Source of the DNA: Streptomyces sp. DHE7-1
Lineage (GTDB): Bacteria > Actinomycetota > Actinomycetes > Streptomycetales > Streptomycetaceae
DNA: 64,000 bases
Assembly (NCBI GenBank): GCA_016432725.1
Contig: JACJDG010000003.1
Location: 3,038,001-3,102,000 of the forward strand
Reading direction: 5' to 3'
A program made the position numbers and the translations under genes. Below are positions 18,881-29,671 of the stretch, piece after piece. Every line of letters begins with the position of its first letter. Position 1 is the stretch's first letter. The notes beneath the pieces are model-generated. The model searched no databases. It had not been told where the DNA came from and saw nothing but the letters and a program-made list of their open reading frames with translations.

Positions 18881-19570
18881 TCAGTGCTGGTAGCCGTAGA
18901 CGCCGCGGGCCTGGTCGCGGACGAGGCGGCCCTTCTCCAGCTCGATGACGCGCTTGCGCATCTGGTCCACGATGTTCTGGTCGTGCGTCGCCATGATGAC
19001 GGTGGTGCCCGTCCGGTTGATGCGGTCGAGCAGCTTCATGATGCCGACGGAGGTCTGCGGGTCGAGGTTGCCGGTGGGCTCGTCCGCGATCAGCAGCTTG
19101 GGCCGGTTGACGAAGGCCCGCGCGATGGCCACGCGCTGCTGCTCACCACCGGACAGCTCACCCGGCATCCGGTCCTCCTTGCCGCCGAGCCCGACGAGGT
19201 CGAGCACCTGCGGCACGGACTTGCGGATCTCGCCGCGCGACTTGCCGATGACCTCCTGCGCGAAGGCCACGTTCTCGGCGACGGTCTTGTTGGGCAGCAG
19301 GCGGAAGTCCTGGAACACCGTCCCCAGCTGGCGGCGCATCTGCGGCACCTTCCAGTTGGAGAGGCGCGCGAGGTCCTTGCCGAGGACGTGCACCTGGCCG
19401 TGGCTGCACCGCTCCTCGCGCAGCACCAGCCGCAGGAAGGTCGACTTGCCGGAGCCGGAGGACCCCACGAGGAACACGAACTCGCCCTTCTCGACCTCCA
19501 GGGAGACATCCCTGAGGGCCGGACGGGTCTGCTTGGGGTAGACCTTGGAGACGTTGTCGAATCGGATCAC
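18881..19570 (-). CDS. ftsE: Cell division ATP-binding protein FtsE
   Basis: ABC-type ATPase of 229 residues that drives FtsX. Walker A is GSSGSGKST (about 37-45), the signature LSGGEQQR (about 139-146), Walker B LLIADEP (about 159-165) and the switch histidine lies in MATHD. The GTG at 19570 is used because the FtsE family starts directly at this [11 protein letters not shown] sequence; the ribosome site is poor. It heads the minus-strand series ftsE-ftsX-protease-smpB-ssrA. Confidence 0.95.
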   Translation of the reverse strand: MIRFDNVSKVYPKQTRPALRDVSLEVEKGEFVFLVGSSGSGKSTFLRLVLREERCSHGQVHVLGKDLARLSNWKVPQMRRQLGTVFQDFRLLPNKTVAENVAFAQEVIGKSRGEIRKSVPQVLDLVGLGGKEDRMPGELSGGEQQRVAIARAFVNRPKLLIADEPTGNLDPQTSVGIMKLLDRINRTGTTVIMATHDQNIVDQMRKRVIELEKGRLVRDQARGVYGYQH

Positions 19571-19801
19571 GGATGCACCACGGGTCGCCGGGGGTAGGTG
19601 AGCGTGACCATACGCGAACCGGGAGCGCGAGCGCAGGGCCCGGTCGCGGTTGGTTGCGGCTTGTGTGTTTTTGTACAGGCCGGATTCGGGCTTCTTCGAG
19701 AGCCCGCGCTCTTTGCGGGGGAACCTGGCACAGTGGAGGGGGAACGTTCTGGTTCCCGTCCGCGTTATATGTGTGATGGCCGGCGCGAGGAGGGCGAGCG
19801 C

Positions 19802-19993
19802 ATGACGTACGACCGGTTGGTGTGCGCGAACTGCGCGTCGCCCGTGAGCGAGGGCCGGTGCCCCGTGTGCCGTGCCAACCGCGAGCGACTGCAGCAGGAG
19901 GGCTTCTTCGCGGGGCTGAACCCGATGGCGCTGATCGCGCTGCTCGCGGTGCTGATCGCCGCGGTTGCGCTGCTGGCCCACCAGACCGCGTAG
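19802..19993 (+). CDS. Small zinc-ribbon membrane protein (63 residues)
   Basis: A short protein found in Streptomyces upstream of ftsE; function unknown. The N-terminal half holds two pairs of cysteines, CANC (8-11) and CPVC, suited to one zinc ion. The C-terminal half is one membrane helix ([20 protein letters not shown]). The ATG at 19802 follows a strong GGAGG site, which argues for a real gene despite the small size. It is divergent from ftsE and ends before a strong terminator. Confidence 0.8.
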   Translation: MTYDRLVCANCASPVSEGRCPVCRANRERLQQEGFFAGLNPMALIALLAVLIAAVALLAHQTA

Positions 19994-20012
19994 GAAGACC
20001 GGACAAGACGAC

Positions 20013-20047
20013 CGAAGGGCCCGGAGCGGCAAGCTCCGGGCCCTTCG
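20013..20047. terminator. Bidirectional terminator between the zinc-ribbon gene and the LAETG gene
   Basis: Perfect 15-base arms (20013-20027 and 20033-20047) with a 5-base loop, between two converging genes. Confidence 0.85.
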
Positions 20048-20087
20048 TGTCGCGCTTTGTGTGCGGAACGTCGCCGTGGGGCTACGT

Positions 20088-20920
20088 TCAGGCGGCGGCG
20101 CCGCCCCGGCCGTTCACGAGCCGCGGCAGGAAGCGGAAGCCGATACCGCCGGCGATCATCGTCGCGGCGCCGACCAGCAGGAACGCGGTCTGTCCGGCAC
20201 CGGTCTCGGCGAGCTGCTTGTCACCGCCCTGGGGCGTGGTGTCCGAGCCCGTGTCGGTGAGGGCGGAGGAGCCCTCCTCCTGGGAGGCGTTGTCGTTGCC
20301 GCCGCCCTGGGGGTGTCACCGCCGGTGGTGGAGCTGCCGCCGCCGGTGGAGCCGGTGCCGCCGGTCGAGCTGTTGCCGCCCGAGTTGCCGTTGCCACCCG
20401 AGTTGCCATTGCCACCCGAGTTGCCATTGCCACCCGAGTTGCCATTGCCACCCGAGTTGCCATTGCCGCCCGAGTTGCCGTTGCCACCGGTGCTGTCGTC
20501 GCCACCGGTCGTGGTCGTACCGCCGTCGGTCGTGGTGCCACCGGTCGTGGTCGTACCACCGTCCGTCGTGGTGCCACCGTCCGTGGTGCCGCCGTCCGAC
20601 GTGGTACCGCCGATGGTGACGGTGCCACCGATGGTGGTGCCGCCGTCCGTGGTGCCACCGGTGGTGACGGTGCCGCCGTCGCCACCCTCGGTCACGCCGA
20701 CACTGGCGCCACCGTCGGAGGCCGTCCCGCCGTCGGCGGTACCGCCGTCCGCGGTGCCACCGTCGGCTTCGCCCTCGGTGCTCACACCCAGGGTGATCGG
20801 CCCGGCCTGGACACCGAGGTCCAGGGCCGAGGCGGCACCCGCGGCGGTGAGCGAGGCGCCTGCCGCGATCACGGCGCCGGCGGCTATCCGCGCGACCCGG
20901 ATCCGCGTCTTCTTCGTCAT
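20088..20920 (-). CDS. LAETG-anchored, Gly/Asn/Ser/Thr-rich surface protein; one frameshift in the sequence
   Basis: Secreted, sortase-anchored protein. The signal peptide covers about 1-32 ([22 protein letters not shown]). A low-complexity middle is built of DGGTT-type repeats and then six copies of GGNGNS (20379-20487). The C-terminus carries LAETG (about 237-241), a membrane helix ([17 protein letters not shown]) and a basic tail ([10 protein letters not shown]). LAxTG is the motif used by Streptomyces class E sortases. The frame breaks at G run 20309-20313; one added base restores the C-terminal part and gives about 277 residues. No enzymatic domain is visible; it may act as a wall spacer or adhesin. 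Confidence 0.85.
20379..20487. repeat. 18-bp tandem repeat encoding GGNGNS
   Basis: Six near-perfect 18-base units (plus strand CCCGAGTTGCCATTGCCA) inside the LAETG surface protein gene. Differences are confined to one synonymous position, so copy number could change by slippage without breaking the frame. Confidence 0.85.
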
Positions 20921-21168
20921 GTGGTTGCTACCCCCAGTAGCTGTCGTCGATGAGGCGGCGTGCGGGGCTTGCCGTGATCGACGGGGGCAGCCGTGACGAG
21001 ATCTGCGTCAATTCCCCCGGTTCACATGCGCCCCAGAGATACGCATGCCACGCTTCACCCTTCCGACTTTTCTGAGCATCGTCAAGGCCGTTGCGGGCGC
21101 AATGTCCGACGGGGCGGCGTTTGCCGTGACTTGGAACCTGTGAGTGTGATGTAAAACCCAGACAAAAG

Positions 21169-21198
21169 ACAACTGCCGCCCCAAGGGCGGCAGTTGTC
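21169..21198 (-). terminator. Terminator of prfB
   Basis: Perfect 13-base arms (21169-21181 and 21186-21198) with a 4-base loop. In the minus direction it is followed by TTTTGTCTGGGTTTT, one of the best U tracts in the window. Confidence 0.92.
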
Positions 21199-21210
21199 AT
21201 GTCGACAAAG

Positions 21211-22317
21211 TTACTTCTCCTGCTGCTTGCGCCAGCGAATGCCGGCCTCCAGGAACCCGTCGATCTCGCCGTTGAAGACGGCCTCGGGGTTACCCACCTC
21301 GTGCTCGGTACGCAGGTCCTTGACCATCTGGTACGGGTGCAGCACGTAGGAACGCATCTGGTTGCCCCAGGAGTTGCCGCCGTCGCCCTTGAGGGCGTCC
21401 ATCTTGGCCTGCTCCTCCTGGCGGCGCCGCTCGAGCAGCTTGGCCTGGAGGACGTTCATCGCCGTGGCCTTGTTCTGGATCTGCGACCGCTCGTTCTGGC
21501 AGGAGACGACGATGCCGGTGGGGATGTGGGTGAGGCGCACCGCGGAGTCGGTGGTGTTCACGCCCTGGCCGCCGGGCCCGGAGGACCGGTAGACGTCCAC
21601 CCGCAGGTCCGACTCGTCGATCTCGACGTGGTCGGTCTGCTCGACCACGGGGAGGATCTCCACGCCCGCGAAGGAGGTCTGGCGGCGTCCCTGGTTGTCG
21701 TAGGGCGAGATGCGCACCAGGCGGTGGGTGCCCTGCTCGACGGAGAGGGTGCCGTAGGCGTACGGCGCCTGCACGGCGAAGGTGGTGGACTTGATGCCCG
21801 CCTCCTCCGCGTACGACGTCTCGTAGACCTCGGTCTTGTAGCCGCGCTGCTCGGCCCAGCGCAGGTACATGCGCTGAAGCTTCTCGGCGAAGTCGGCGGC
21901 GTCGACGCCACCGGCCTCGGCGCGGATGTTGACGAGCGCCTCACGGGCGTCGTACTCACCGCTGAGCAGCGTCCGGACCTCCATCTCGTCCAGCGCCTTG
22001 CGGACGAGGACCAGCTCGGACTCGGCCTCGGCGCGGGTGTCCGGGTCCTCCTCCTCCTCGGCCATCTCGAAGAGGACGGCGAGATCGTCGATCCGGCCGC
22101 GCAGCCCCTCCGCCTTCCTGACCTCGGCCTGGAGGTGGGAGAGCTTGCTGGTGATCTTCTGCGCCTCGTCCGGGTTGTCCCACAGGGACGGCGCGGCCGC
22201 CTGCTCCTCGAGCACGGCGATGTCTGCCCTCAGCCTGTCGAGGTCCAGGACGGCCTCGATCGACTCCATGGTCGAGGAGAGGGACTTCAGCTCTTCGGAT
22301 ACATCGACGACTGCCAC
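21211..22317 (-). CDS. prfB: Peptide chain release factor 2
   Basis: Reads UGA and UAA stop codons and releases the finished protein. 368 residues from the GTG at 22317, intact, with no programmed frameshift site such as E. coli prfB has. The hydrolysis motif [15 protein letters not shown] has GGQ at about 249-251. The stop-codon tripeptide region reads [15 protein letters not shown], so SPY (about 204-206) instead of the textbook SPF. The preceding frame of pkaB runs into this one only because of a sequencing gap near 22437. The terminator at 21169-21198 follows. Confidence 0.95.
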   Translation of the reverse strand: MAVVDVSEELKSLSSTMESIEAVLDLDRLRADIAVLEEQAAAPSLWDNPDEAQKITSKLSHLQAEVRKAEGLRGRIDDLAVLFEMAEEEEDPDTRAEAESELVLVRKALDEMEVRTLLSGEYDAREALVNIRAEAGGVDAADFAEKLQRMYLRWAEQRGYKTEVYETSYAEEAGIKSTTFAVQAPYAYGTLSVEQGTHRLVRISPYDNQGRRQTSFAGVEILPVVEQTDHVEIDESDLRVDVYRSSGPGGQGVNTTDSAVRLTHIPTGIVVSCQNERSQIQNKATAMNVLQAKLLERRRQEEQAKMDALKGDGGNSWGNQMRSYVLHPYQMVKDLRTEHEVGNPEAVFNGEIDGFLEAGIRWRKQQEK

Positions 22318-22405
22318 GCATCCAGCGTAACGGCTCCGCCGAGCGGCCAGGGCAGGGTGGCTCGGCCGAACCTGTGGGCGACCGGTGCCGCCCCCGTCCG
22401 CCACG

Positions 22406-23631
22406 TCACGGTGTCGACGTGCTGTGGGTGTCCGCCGGGGTTCGTCGTCGCCCGACGTCGCCGCCCAGGCCCCCACCCCAACGGCGGCGGCCAGCACCAC
22501 CCCCGCCACGCCCAGCGTGATCCGGCGCCGCCGCACCGCGGCCCGGTGCCGGGCCGAGCCCGGCCGGGGCGCTCCCGCCGCGCGCGGCGCCCGGGCCGTG
22601 CCGTGGGCCCCGCCCGCCAGCTCGTCCGGGGCCGGGACCCGCATCGAGGTGTGGGTGTCCCGGTTGGAGTCGGGTCTGGCGCCGGGCACCAGGGAGACCG
22701 CGCCCCGCCGTCGTACCGGTTCGTCCCCGGCCGCGTCCCGCGCCGGCTGGTCCTCGGCGTCGTCGGCGGACTCCGCGTCCGGCTCGTCCACGTCCAGCGG
22801 GGGCATGCCGGCCAGCAGGGGCAGCTGCTCCCGCAGCCGCGCCGCCAGCTCCGAGGCGCGCAGCCGGGAGGCGGGCGCCTTGGCCAGGCACTGCACGAGC
22901 AGCGCCCACAGCTCCTCGGGGATGCCGGGCAGCGGTACGACGGTCTCGGTGACGTGCCTGCGCAGCACCGCGCCGGGGTGGCCGCCGCCGAACGGCGTGA
23001 AGCCCGCGAGGAGTTCGTAGAGCACCGTGGCCAGCGCGTAGATGTCCACGGCGGCGCGCGGCGGCAGGCCCTCGACGATCTCCGGGGCCAGGTAGTCCGG
23101 GGTGCCGATGATCTTCGTGGCCCGGGTCCGCTTCGGGGAGTCGATCAGCTTGGCCACGCCGAAGTCGGTGAGCAGCGCCGGGTGGGACCCGCCGGGGCCG
23201 AGCGGGCCCTGCATGTCGAGCAGGATGTTCTCGGGCTTCACGTCCCGGTGGACGACGCCGGCCGCGTGGGCGGCCGCGAGCCCGTCGGCGACGTCCGCGA
23301 CGATCGCCACGGCCGACTCCGGCGAGAGCCTCCGCTCGCGCTCCAGACGGGTGCGCAGGTCGGTGCCGCGCACCAGGTCCATGACCAGGGCGAGGTCGTT
23401 GCCGTCGACCACCAGGTCGCGCACGGAGACGATGTGCGGGTGCTCCAGGCCGAGCAGCGCGGTGCGCTCCTGCACGAAGCGCCCGACGAGTTCCTGGTCG
23501 GACGCGAGGTCCTCACGCAGCAGCTTGATCGCGACGGGCCCCTCCGGTCCCTCGCCCAGCCACACCGTGCCGGCACTGCCCCGCCCCAGGATCTGGTTCG
23601 CGGTGTACCGGCTGCCGATCTTCCGTGCCAA
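22406..23631 (-). CDS. pkaB: Serine/threonine protein kinase PkaB; one frameshift near the 3' end
   Basis: Eukaryotic-type kinase. The kinase domain covers about 8-270: GRGSAGTVW (glycine loop), VAIKLL (Lys), [12 protein letters not shown] (catalytic loop), TDFGVAK (DFG) and [10 protein letters not shown] linker rich in Asp, Glu and Pro follows, then a membrane helix ([21 protein letters not shown]) near the C-terminus. The TTG at 23631 is preferred since GGAG lies 5 bases upstream; an ATG at 23670 in the same frame lacks one. A base is missing at G run 22437-22440; adding it ends the protein at 22406 with about 408 residues. PkaB is the shorter of two adjacent S. coelicolor kinases. Confidence 0.88.
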
Positions 23632-23805
23632 GACTGCTCCTACCGACGCGTGTTGTCGCCGCTGCGTCATCCCGGAGGGCGACCCCCGGGCTCCTGGCCG
23701 ACGGACCAGGACCCCTGGGCGACAAAACTACGCGTCGAGTGAGCCAACCTTCACCGCCGAGGCGGAAATCACCCGCCGGAAGTCGACAAATTCCCTAACT
23801 GGCGT

Positions 23806-25489
23806 TCAGTTGCCGCTGTTGGAGGAACTGTCGAGCTGCTTGATCCAGTCGCCCACCTGGCCGGCCCAGTCGCTGAGCTGGGACCAGTAGCCCGGCCCTG
23901 GCCGACCCAGGTGTGCAGCGGGGTCAGCTCCCAGACCAGCCAGCTCGCGACGACCAGGATGACGATCGTGAACAGGCAGCCCTTGAGGCAGCCGAGTCCG
24001 GGGATCTTCATCGGGTTGGCACTGCGCTGCCGCGGCGCCCGGGGCTCGCGCGCGGGGCGCTGCGGCTCCGGGGCGGGGGCGCGTACCGCTGCGGCTGGCG
24101 CTGCGGCTGGCGCTGCGGGGCGTACTGCTGGGGCTGCTGGTCCGGGTAGCCGTATCCGGCGTGCGGCTGCTGCCTGCCGCGCGGCTGCGGCTGCTGCGGG
24201 CGTCCCTGCTGAGCCTGGCGCTGCTGCTGCGGCCGGGCGACCTGGCGCTGAGGACGGCGGCGCAGCGGGTCCTCGTCGGGGTCGATGTACTGGACCTGCG
24301 TCTGCTCGTTGCGGTCCCGGGCGGCGCGGAGCTGGTTCTGCCAGGGGTGCGGCTGGTCGGGCTGCTGTCCCTGCGGACCGGTGTTCGGCAGCACCGCCGT
24401 CGGGTCCGCCGCGCCGGTGTTCGGCAGGACGGCGGTGGGGTCGGCGGCCCCGGCCGGGCCGCCGGTGTGCGGCAGGACGCTGGTCGCGGAGTTGGGGTCG
24501 TACCCGCCCTGGGGCGCGTTCGTCGGCAGTACCTGGGTGGGGTCGGCGGCGCCGGGCACCCCCGGGACGGCGGCCGGGGCCGGGTCGGGGGCGAGCAGGG
24601 CGCCCACGCCCTCGGCGGCGGCGATCTGCGCGGAGTTCGCGTGCACGCCGACGCCCTCGGCGACGACCCGCAGCCCGCGGGCGAGGTTCTCCGCGCTGGG
24701 CCGCTCGTCGGGGTTCTTGCGCAGGCAGCGCTCCATGACCGTCCACAGCGGGTCCGGGACGGTGGAGGGGCGGCGCGGCTCGGCGCTCAGGTGCTGGTGC
24801 AGCACTTCGAGGGCGCTGCCGCCGGAGAACGGGGGGCGGCCGGTGACCAGCTCGTACAGCAGGATGCCGGCGCCGTACACGTCGACCGCGGAGGTCTGCG
24901 GGCGGCCCTCGGCGGACTCCGGCGCGACGTACGCGGGCGTGCCGACGAACTCGTGGGTGCGGGTCAGGCCCGGGGAGTCCGCGAGGCGGGCGATGCCGAA
25001 GTCGGTCAGCATCGGGTGCATCCGGCCCTCGTACTGCTGGAGCAGCACGTTGGCGGGCTTCAGGTCCCGGTGCACGACGCCGTCGGCGTGGCTCGCGGCC
25101 AGGGCGTCGGCGATCTGCGCGGTCATCAGCGCGGCGGCGACCGGCGTGAACGGGCCGTTCTCGCGCAGATAGCGGTGCAGGTCGGGACCGTCGACGAGGT
25201 CCATGACGAGGGCCAGCAGATCGCCCTCGACGACCAGGTCGCGGACCCGCACGATGTTCGGGTGGGTGAGCCTGAGCAGGACGGAGCGCTCGCGCAGGAA
25301 GCGCATCACGATGTCCGGGTCGCTCGCCAGCTCCTCCTTGAGGACCTTGATCGCGACCGTCTCGCCCGGCTGGCCGGGCACGGCCGCCTCGGCGCCCGCG
25401 GTCTCGCGCTGGCGGGCACGCCAGACGGTGCCCGTGGCGCCGCGTCCGAGCGGCTCCTCGAGCAGGTACTTGCTGCCGACTGGCCGCAC
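23806..25489 (-). CDS. pkaA: Serine/threonine protein kinase PkaA; two frameshifts near the 3' end
   Basis: Eukaryotic-type kinase, about 561 residues after correction. Kinase domain about 5-280: LGRGATGTVW, VAIKVLKEEL, VVHRDLKPANVL, TDFGIARL, GTPAYVAPE. The region about 300-500 is rich in Pro, Gln and Ala with repeats of AADPTAVLPNTG. A membrane helix (CLFTIVILVVASWLVWEL) and a short outer tail follow. The GTG at 25489 has GGGAG 8 bases upstream; an ATG at 25540 in frame is less likely. Bases are missing at runs 24070-24073 and 23891-23893. It is divergent from the FHA/FtsK-like gene, a natural candidate substrate because FHA domains bind phosphothreonine. Confidence 0.88.
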
Positions 25490-25884
25490 GTCACGCGCTC
25501 CCTGCTGCTTGCTTGCCGGTGTTCTGGTGTTCCGACCCACTGTAGTGCCGGTCCACAGGGCACTACGTAAGCGTTCCCGACGATGTTCGCCGGTCCGCCC
25601 GGACCCCGCCCGTCGGGCCGTGGCTCCAGGGGTTCCGGTTCGAAGGGAAGACGCTCCCTCCGGTCCCCTGGTTGCCAGGTGCCGTACGTGACCGATCTCA
25701 ACTGATCATCGGCGCACCACTGGTCAGGCACTTTTGGGGGCAGAGCTGACCAATCAAGATCACTTGGCACCGGGTCGTGGGCACGTTGTCAGCGACAGGT
25801 GCGAGGATGCGTGCAGTACTGGCCGACGTGCTCGTGCGGGGGGTGGGGTAGTCCGCGCCCGGGCAGAAGGGACCGCTGACGGCG
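25490..25884. other. Divergent intergenic region between pkaA and the FHA/FtsK-like gene
   Basis: 395 bases that must hold both promoters. TTGTCA at about 25786 is a possible -35 element for the rightward gene, but no clear -10 is seen. I found no terminator, RNA gene or believable small gene. Confidence 0.5.
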
Positions 25885-28800
25885 ATGCAGATCCGGCTGA
25901 CCGTCGTAGATCCGCTGGGCCCGTCCCGCAGCGGGGCCGTGCCGTGAGCCGCGACGTGCTGGTCACGGCGCCCGCGGGCACGGATCTGGCCGCGGTGGCG
26001 TCCGGACTGGCCGCGGCGGTCGCCGGAGAGGGCGGCGCGGGCCGGGACACCGGCGGCGCCCCGGTGGTGCTGTACGCGGGCGCGGAGCGGCTGGACGCGC
26101 GCCGCCGCGTCCTGGGCGAGCCCCCGCTGGTCGACGGCGCCGTGCTGTCCCTGGGCGCTCCCGCGGCCCCCGAGCCGCATCCCGAGCTGGACGACGCCCC
26201 GACCCAGTTGCACGTGGTCGCCGGGCCGGACGCGGGCGGGGTCCATCTGCTGCACGGCGGCCGGATCACCGTCGGCCGTTCCGCCGACGCCGACGTACCG
26301 CTGGACGACCCGGACGTCTCCCGGCTGCACTGCGCGGTCACGGTCGGCGCCGACGGCAGCGTCTCGGTCACCGACCTCGGCTCCACGAACGGCACCGCCC
26401 TGGACGGCACGCGCGTCGGGGAGCGCGCGGTGCGGTTCCCCGCGGGCGCGCTGCTGCGGATCGGCGAGTCCGCCCTGCGGGTTACGCCGTCCGGGGGACC
26501 GGGGGCACGCACGGCGACGGTGCCGGACGGGGAGGGGTGCCTGCGGGTGCTCCCCGGGAACCGGGGCACGCGCGCGTGGAGCCGCCGGCCGCCGGCAGCG
26601 GTACGGACCCGGCCGGGCCCACCCGGCACACGTACGGCTCGGCGGACCACGGCGCCGGCCACGACCGCGTGGCGCCCCTGGTACCCGGGCAGGCCGGGGC
26701 CCCGGGCGCGGAGAGCCTCGACGCTCCGTACGGCGCCGGCGGCGGGGACACGCACGCCGGGCCGCACGGCGTCGGCGCCTACTCCCGTACGGCGTTCGCC
26801 GAGGACACCGGCCGCGGCACCCTGGAGGGCTCACCGCCGCGGGGCACCGACGTCCCGCCGGGGTGCGGCGGCGCGGCGGGCTCGGCGCGTGGGCGCGCCG
26901 GCTGGCGGGCGGACGCGGGGAGCAGCCGCCCGCCGGTCCCGAGGAGTACGGCACGGTGCCGGGCGGGACCGCCGCCGGGAGCACCGGCGCCGCGCAGCGG
27001 CCCGAGACCTGGCCGGACCCGGCCGCGCTGCTGCTGACCGCGCTGGGCCCGGGCCCCCGGCTGTGGGAGCGGGGGCCGGGGCACCCGGAGGCGCTGACCG
27101 TGCGGCTCGGCACGGCCGACCGGGGCGCGCCGGACGGCTCGGGCGTGCTGCCCGCCGTCCCGGTGACCGCCGCGCTGCGCGAGGCGGGCGCGCTGGGCCT
27201 GGCGGGGCCGCGCCCCAGGCTGTCCGGGCTGGCCCGCGCGGTGCTGGCCCAGCTCGCCGCGCTGCACTCCCCGACCTGCTGGAGATCGTGCTGATCAGCG
27301 CGGACCGCGCCCGACCGGTGGCGGAGCGCACGGCCGAGTGGTCCTGGCTCGGCTGGCTGCCGCACGTCCGTCCCGGCCACGGCCAGGACTGCCGGCTGCT
27401 GCTCGCCCACGACCGTGAACAGGCGGCGGCGCGCACGGAGGAACTGCTGCGCCGGGTCGAGGAGTACGCGGCGACGGGCCGGGGCGCGGCCCAGCTCCGG
27501 ACGGCCCCGGACGGGCGCGGCGCCCCTGGTACCGGCGGCACGGCGCCAACCTCCACCGCCTCCGTACCGGGTCCGAGGCAGTACGACGCCCACAGGGACC
27601 CGGGCCACCGCGCCCACCCGGACCCGGCGGCCCACGACATCCACCCGGACCCGGCCTTCCCCGGCGGACCGGACTCCGCCACCGGCACGGCGTTCGGCAC
27701 GGCGGCCCCTCTCACCTCCCCGGCCGGCGGTCCCGCCGGACCGGGCGGGGCACGCGACGTCGCCCCGGCCCCGCCGGCCGCTTACGGTCCCGCGGACGCC
27801 CGGTCCCAGGCGGCGGCGCGCCGCCCCTCGTGGGCCAGGGAGGACGCCGGACCGGCCGGGACCGGCGGTTTCCCGGGGCCGTACACGGTCGTCGTCGTGG
27901 ACGGGGACCCCGGGGGCGCGGCCCTGCGGGAGTCCCTGGCGCGGCTGGCCGTGGCCGGGCCGCGGGCCGGGATCCACGTGGTGTGCCTCGCCGAGACCGA
28001 GCCCGCCTCCCCGCCTCGCCCGTGACCCGGACCTACGAGGCCGCCTGCGAGGCAACGCCCACCTTCCGGCACTGCGGGGCCGTCGCCCTGCTCGGCGGTG
28101 ACGTCGCCGGCGCGCTCCATCTGATGCGGGTCGCACCCACCGGGCCGGTCGGCCCGGGCACCCTCGCCACCGTCGACGCCGTCTCCCCCGCCTGGGCCGA
28201 GCGGTTCGCGCGGGCCCTGGCGCCGCTGCGGCCGGACGGCCCGCTCGCCGAGCCGCACGCGCGCGTGGCCGTGCCGCTGCCGGCCTCCGCGCGGCTGCTG
28301 GACGAGCTGGGGCTGGCCCGGGCCACCCCGCCTCGCTGATGGCCCGCTGGGCGGACGCGGCCGACGACACGGCGTCCCCGGCCGGCCGGGCCAGGGCGGT
28401 GCTGGGAGCCGGACCGCACGGACCGCTCACCGTCGACCTGGTCGCCGACGGGCCGCATCTGCTGATCGAGGGGCCGGCCGGCAGCGGCCGTACCGAGCTG
28501 CTGCGAACGGTGGCCGCCTCGCTCGCCGCGGCCGAGCGGCCCGACCGGCTGGGCATGGTGCTGATCGACGGCCGGGACGGCGTCGGCACCGGCGCGGGAC
28601 ACGGCGAAGGGCTGCGCGTCTGCACGGACATACCCCATGTGACGACCCACCTCGTGGCCAACGACCCCGTACGCATGCGGGAGTTCGCGCAGTCGCTGAC
28701 GGCGGAGCTGAAGCGGCGCGCGGAACTTCTGGGGCTGACGGACTTCGCCCAGTGGCACAGCGGGCACGAGACGCCGGGCCGGATCGTCGCGCAGCGCACC

Positions 28801-29487
28801 GCGAACGGCCGCCCCGCCGGGTCCGGACCGGCCGCCGGCCCGGCGGATCCGACCGGGGACATAGAGGCGCCGCCCAGTTCCACGCTGCGGCTGCGGCCCG
28901 GTGGCGCCGCACGGCAGCGCGCCGAGGCCGCGCCGCCGCTGCCCCGGCTCGTGGTGGTCGTCGACGACCTGGACGCGCTGGTCTCCCCCGCGCTCGGCTC
29001 GCCGGGCCGCCCCGCCGCCGGGTCGGTGCTGCGGGCGCTGGAGGCGGTGGCCCGGGAGGGCGAGCGGCTCGGGGTGCACCTGGTGGCGACAGCCGGCGCG
29101 GGCGGCCGTACGGCGGAGACGGAACCGGCCAGGCGGGCCACCCTGCGCGTCGCGCTGGACGCGCCCGCAGCCGGGCGCACCGGCGCGATAGCGGCCGAGC
29201 GGGGCGGCGAGCCCGGCGGGGAACCGGCGCCGGGGCGCGGCCGGCTGACGTACCCGGACGGACGGGCGGTCGGCTTCCAGGGCGGCCGGGTGACCGGCCG
29301 TATCCCGCGCACCGCGACCCAGCGGCCCACGGTGGTGCCGCTGGAGTGGCAGCGCATGGGCGATCCGCCGGCCCGCCGGCCGGTGCGGGAGCTGGGCAAC
29401 GGCCCGACCGACCTGGCCCTGCTGGCCAGCGCGGTGCAGCGGGCGGCCCGCGAGGTCGCCGCGGCCCAGGTGCCCTCGCTGCTCTGA
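25885..29487 (+). CDS. FHA-domain FtsK/SpoIIIE-like ATPase; six frameshifts in the sequence
   Basis: After restoring six bases the gene codes for about 1202 residues. Order: an N-terminal ubiquitin-like segment (MQIRLTVVDPLGPSRSG), then an FHA domain at about 126-200 with ITVGRSADADVPL, VSRLHCAV and LGSTNGTAL. A long Pro/Gly/Ala-rich middle follows, with DLLEIVLISADRARP at about 465. The ATPase part has GPAGSGRTELLR (about 862, Arg where Walker A has Lys) and RLVVVVDDLDALV. It resembles EccC/FtsK-type proteins that pair with FHA signalling, but no membrane helices are evident. Frame breaks are at 25933-25936, 26534-26537, 26860-26863, 27269-27272, 28009-28012 and 28326-28329, all G4 or C4 runs. 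Confidence 0.78.
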
Positions 29488-29671
29488 CGGATGCCCTCGC
29501 CGCTCCGGCGGACCGTCCCGGAACGCCACGCATACCCCGCCGATCACGAGCCGGTCACGATGGACCGCTGGACGGCGCAGGCGCTCTTGCCGCCTGCGTC
29601 CGGCCCGGCGTAGACCGGACCCGACGGGACAGAGTTCTGACGTTCAACGGAGAACGACGAACGGGGAAGTG

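Noticed and set aside
20379..20487. CRISPR-like array
   Set aside because: The 18-base units are directly adjacent without spacers and encode GGNGNS repeats in frame in a surface protein.
21211..23670. A single 819-residue kinase-release factor fusion protein
   Set aside because: The open frame joins pkaB to prfB only because a base is missing at 22437-22440. Restoring it ends the kinase at 22406, and prfB has its own GTG start and full family length.
25734..28025. A separate 763-residue Pro/Ala-rich protein
   Set aside because: It is one frame of the broken FHA/FtsK-like gene. Parts of it are out-of-frame reading of that gene, and only restoring six bases gives continuous domain sequence.
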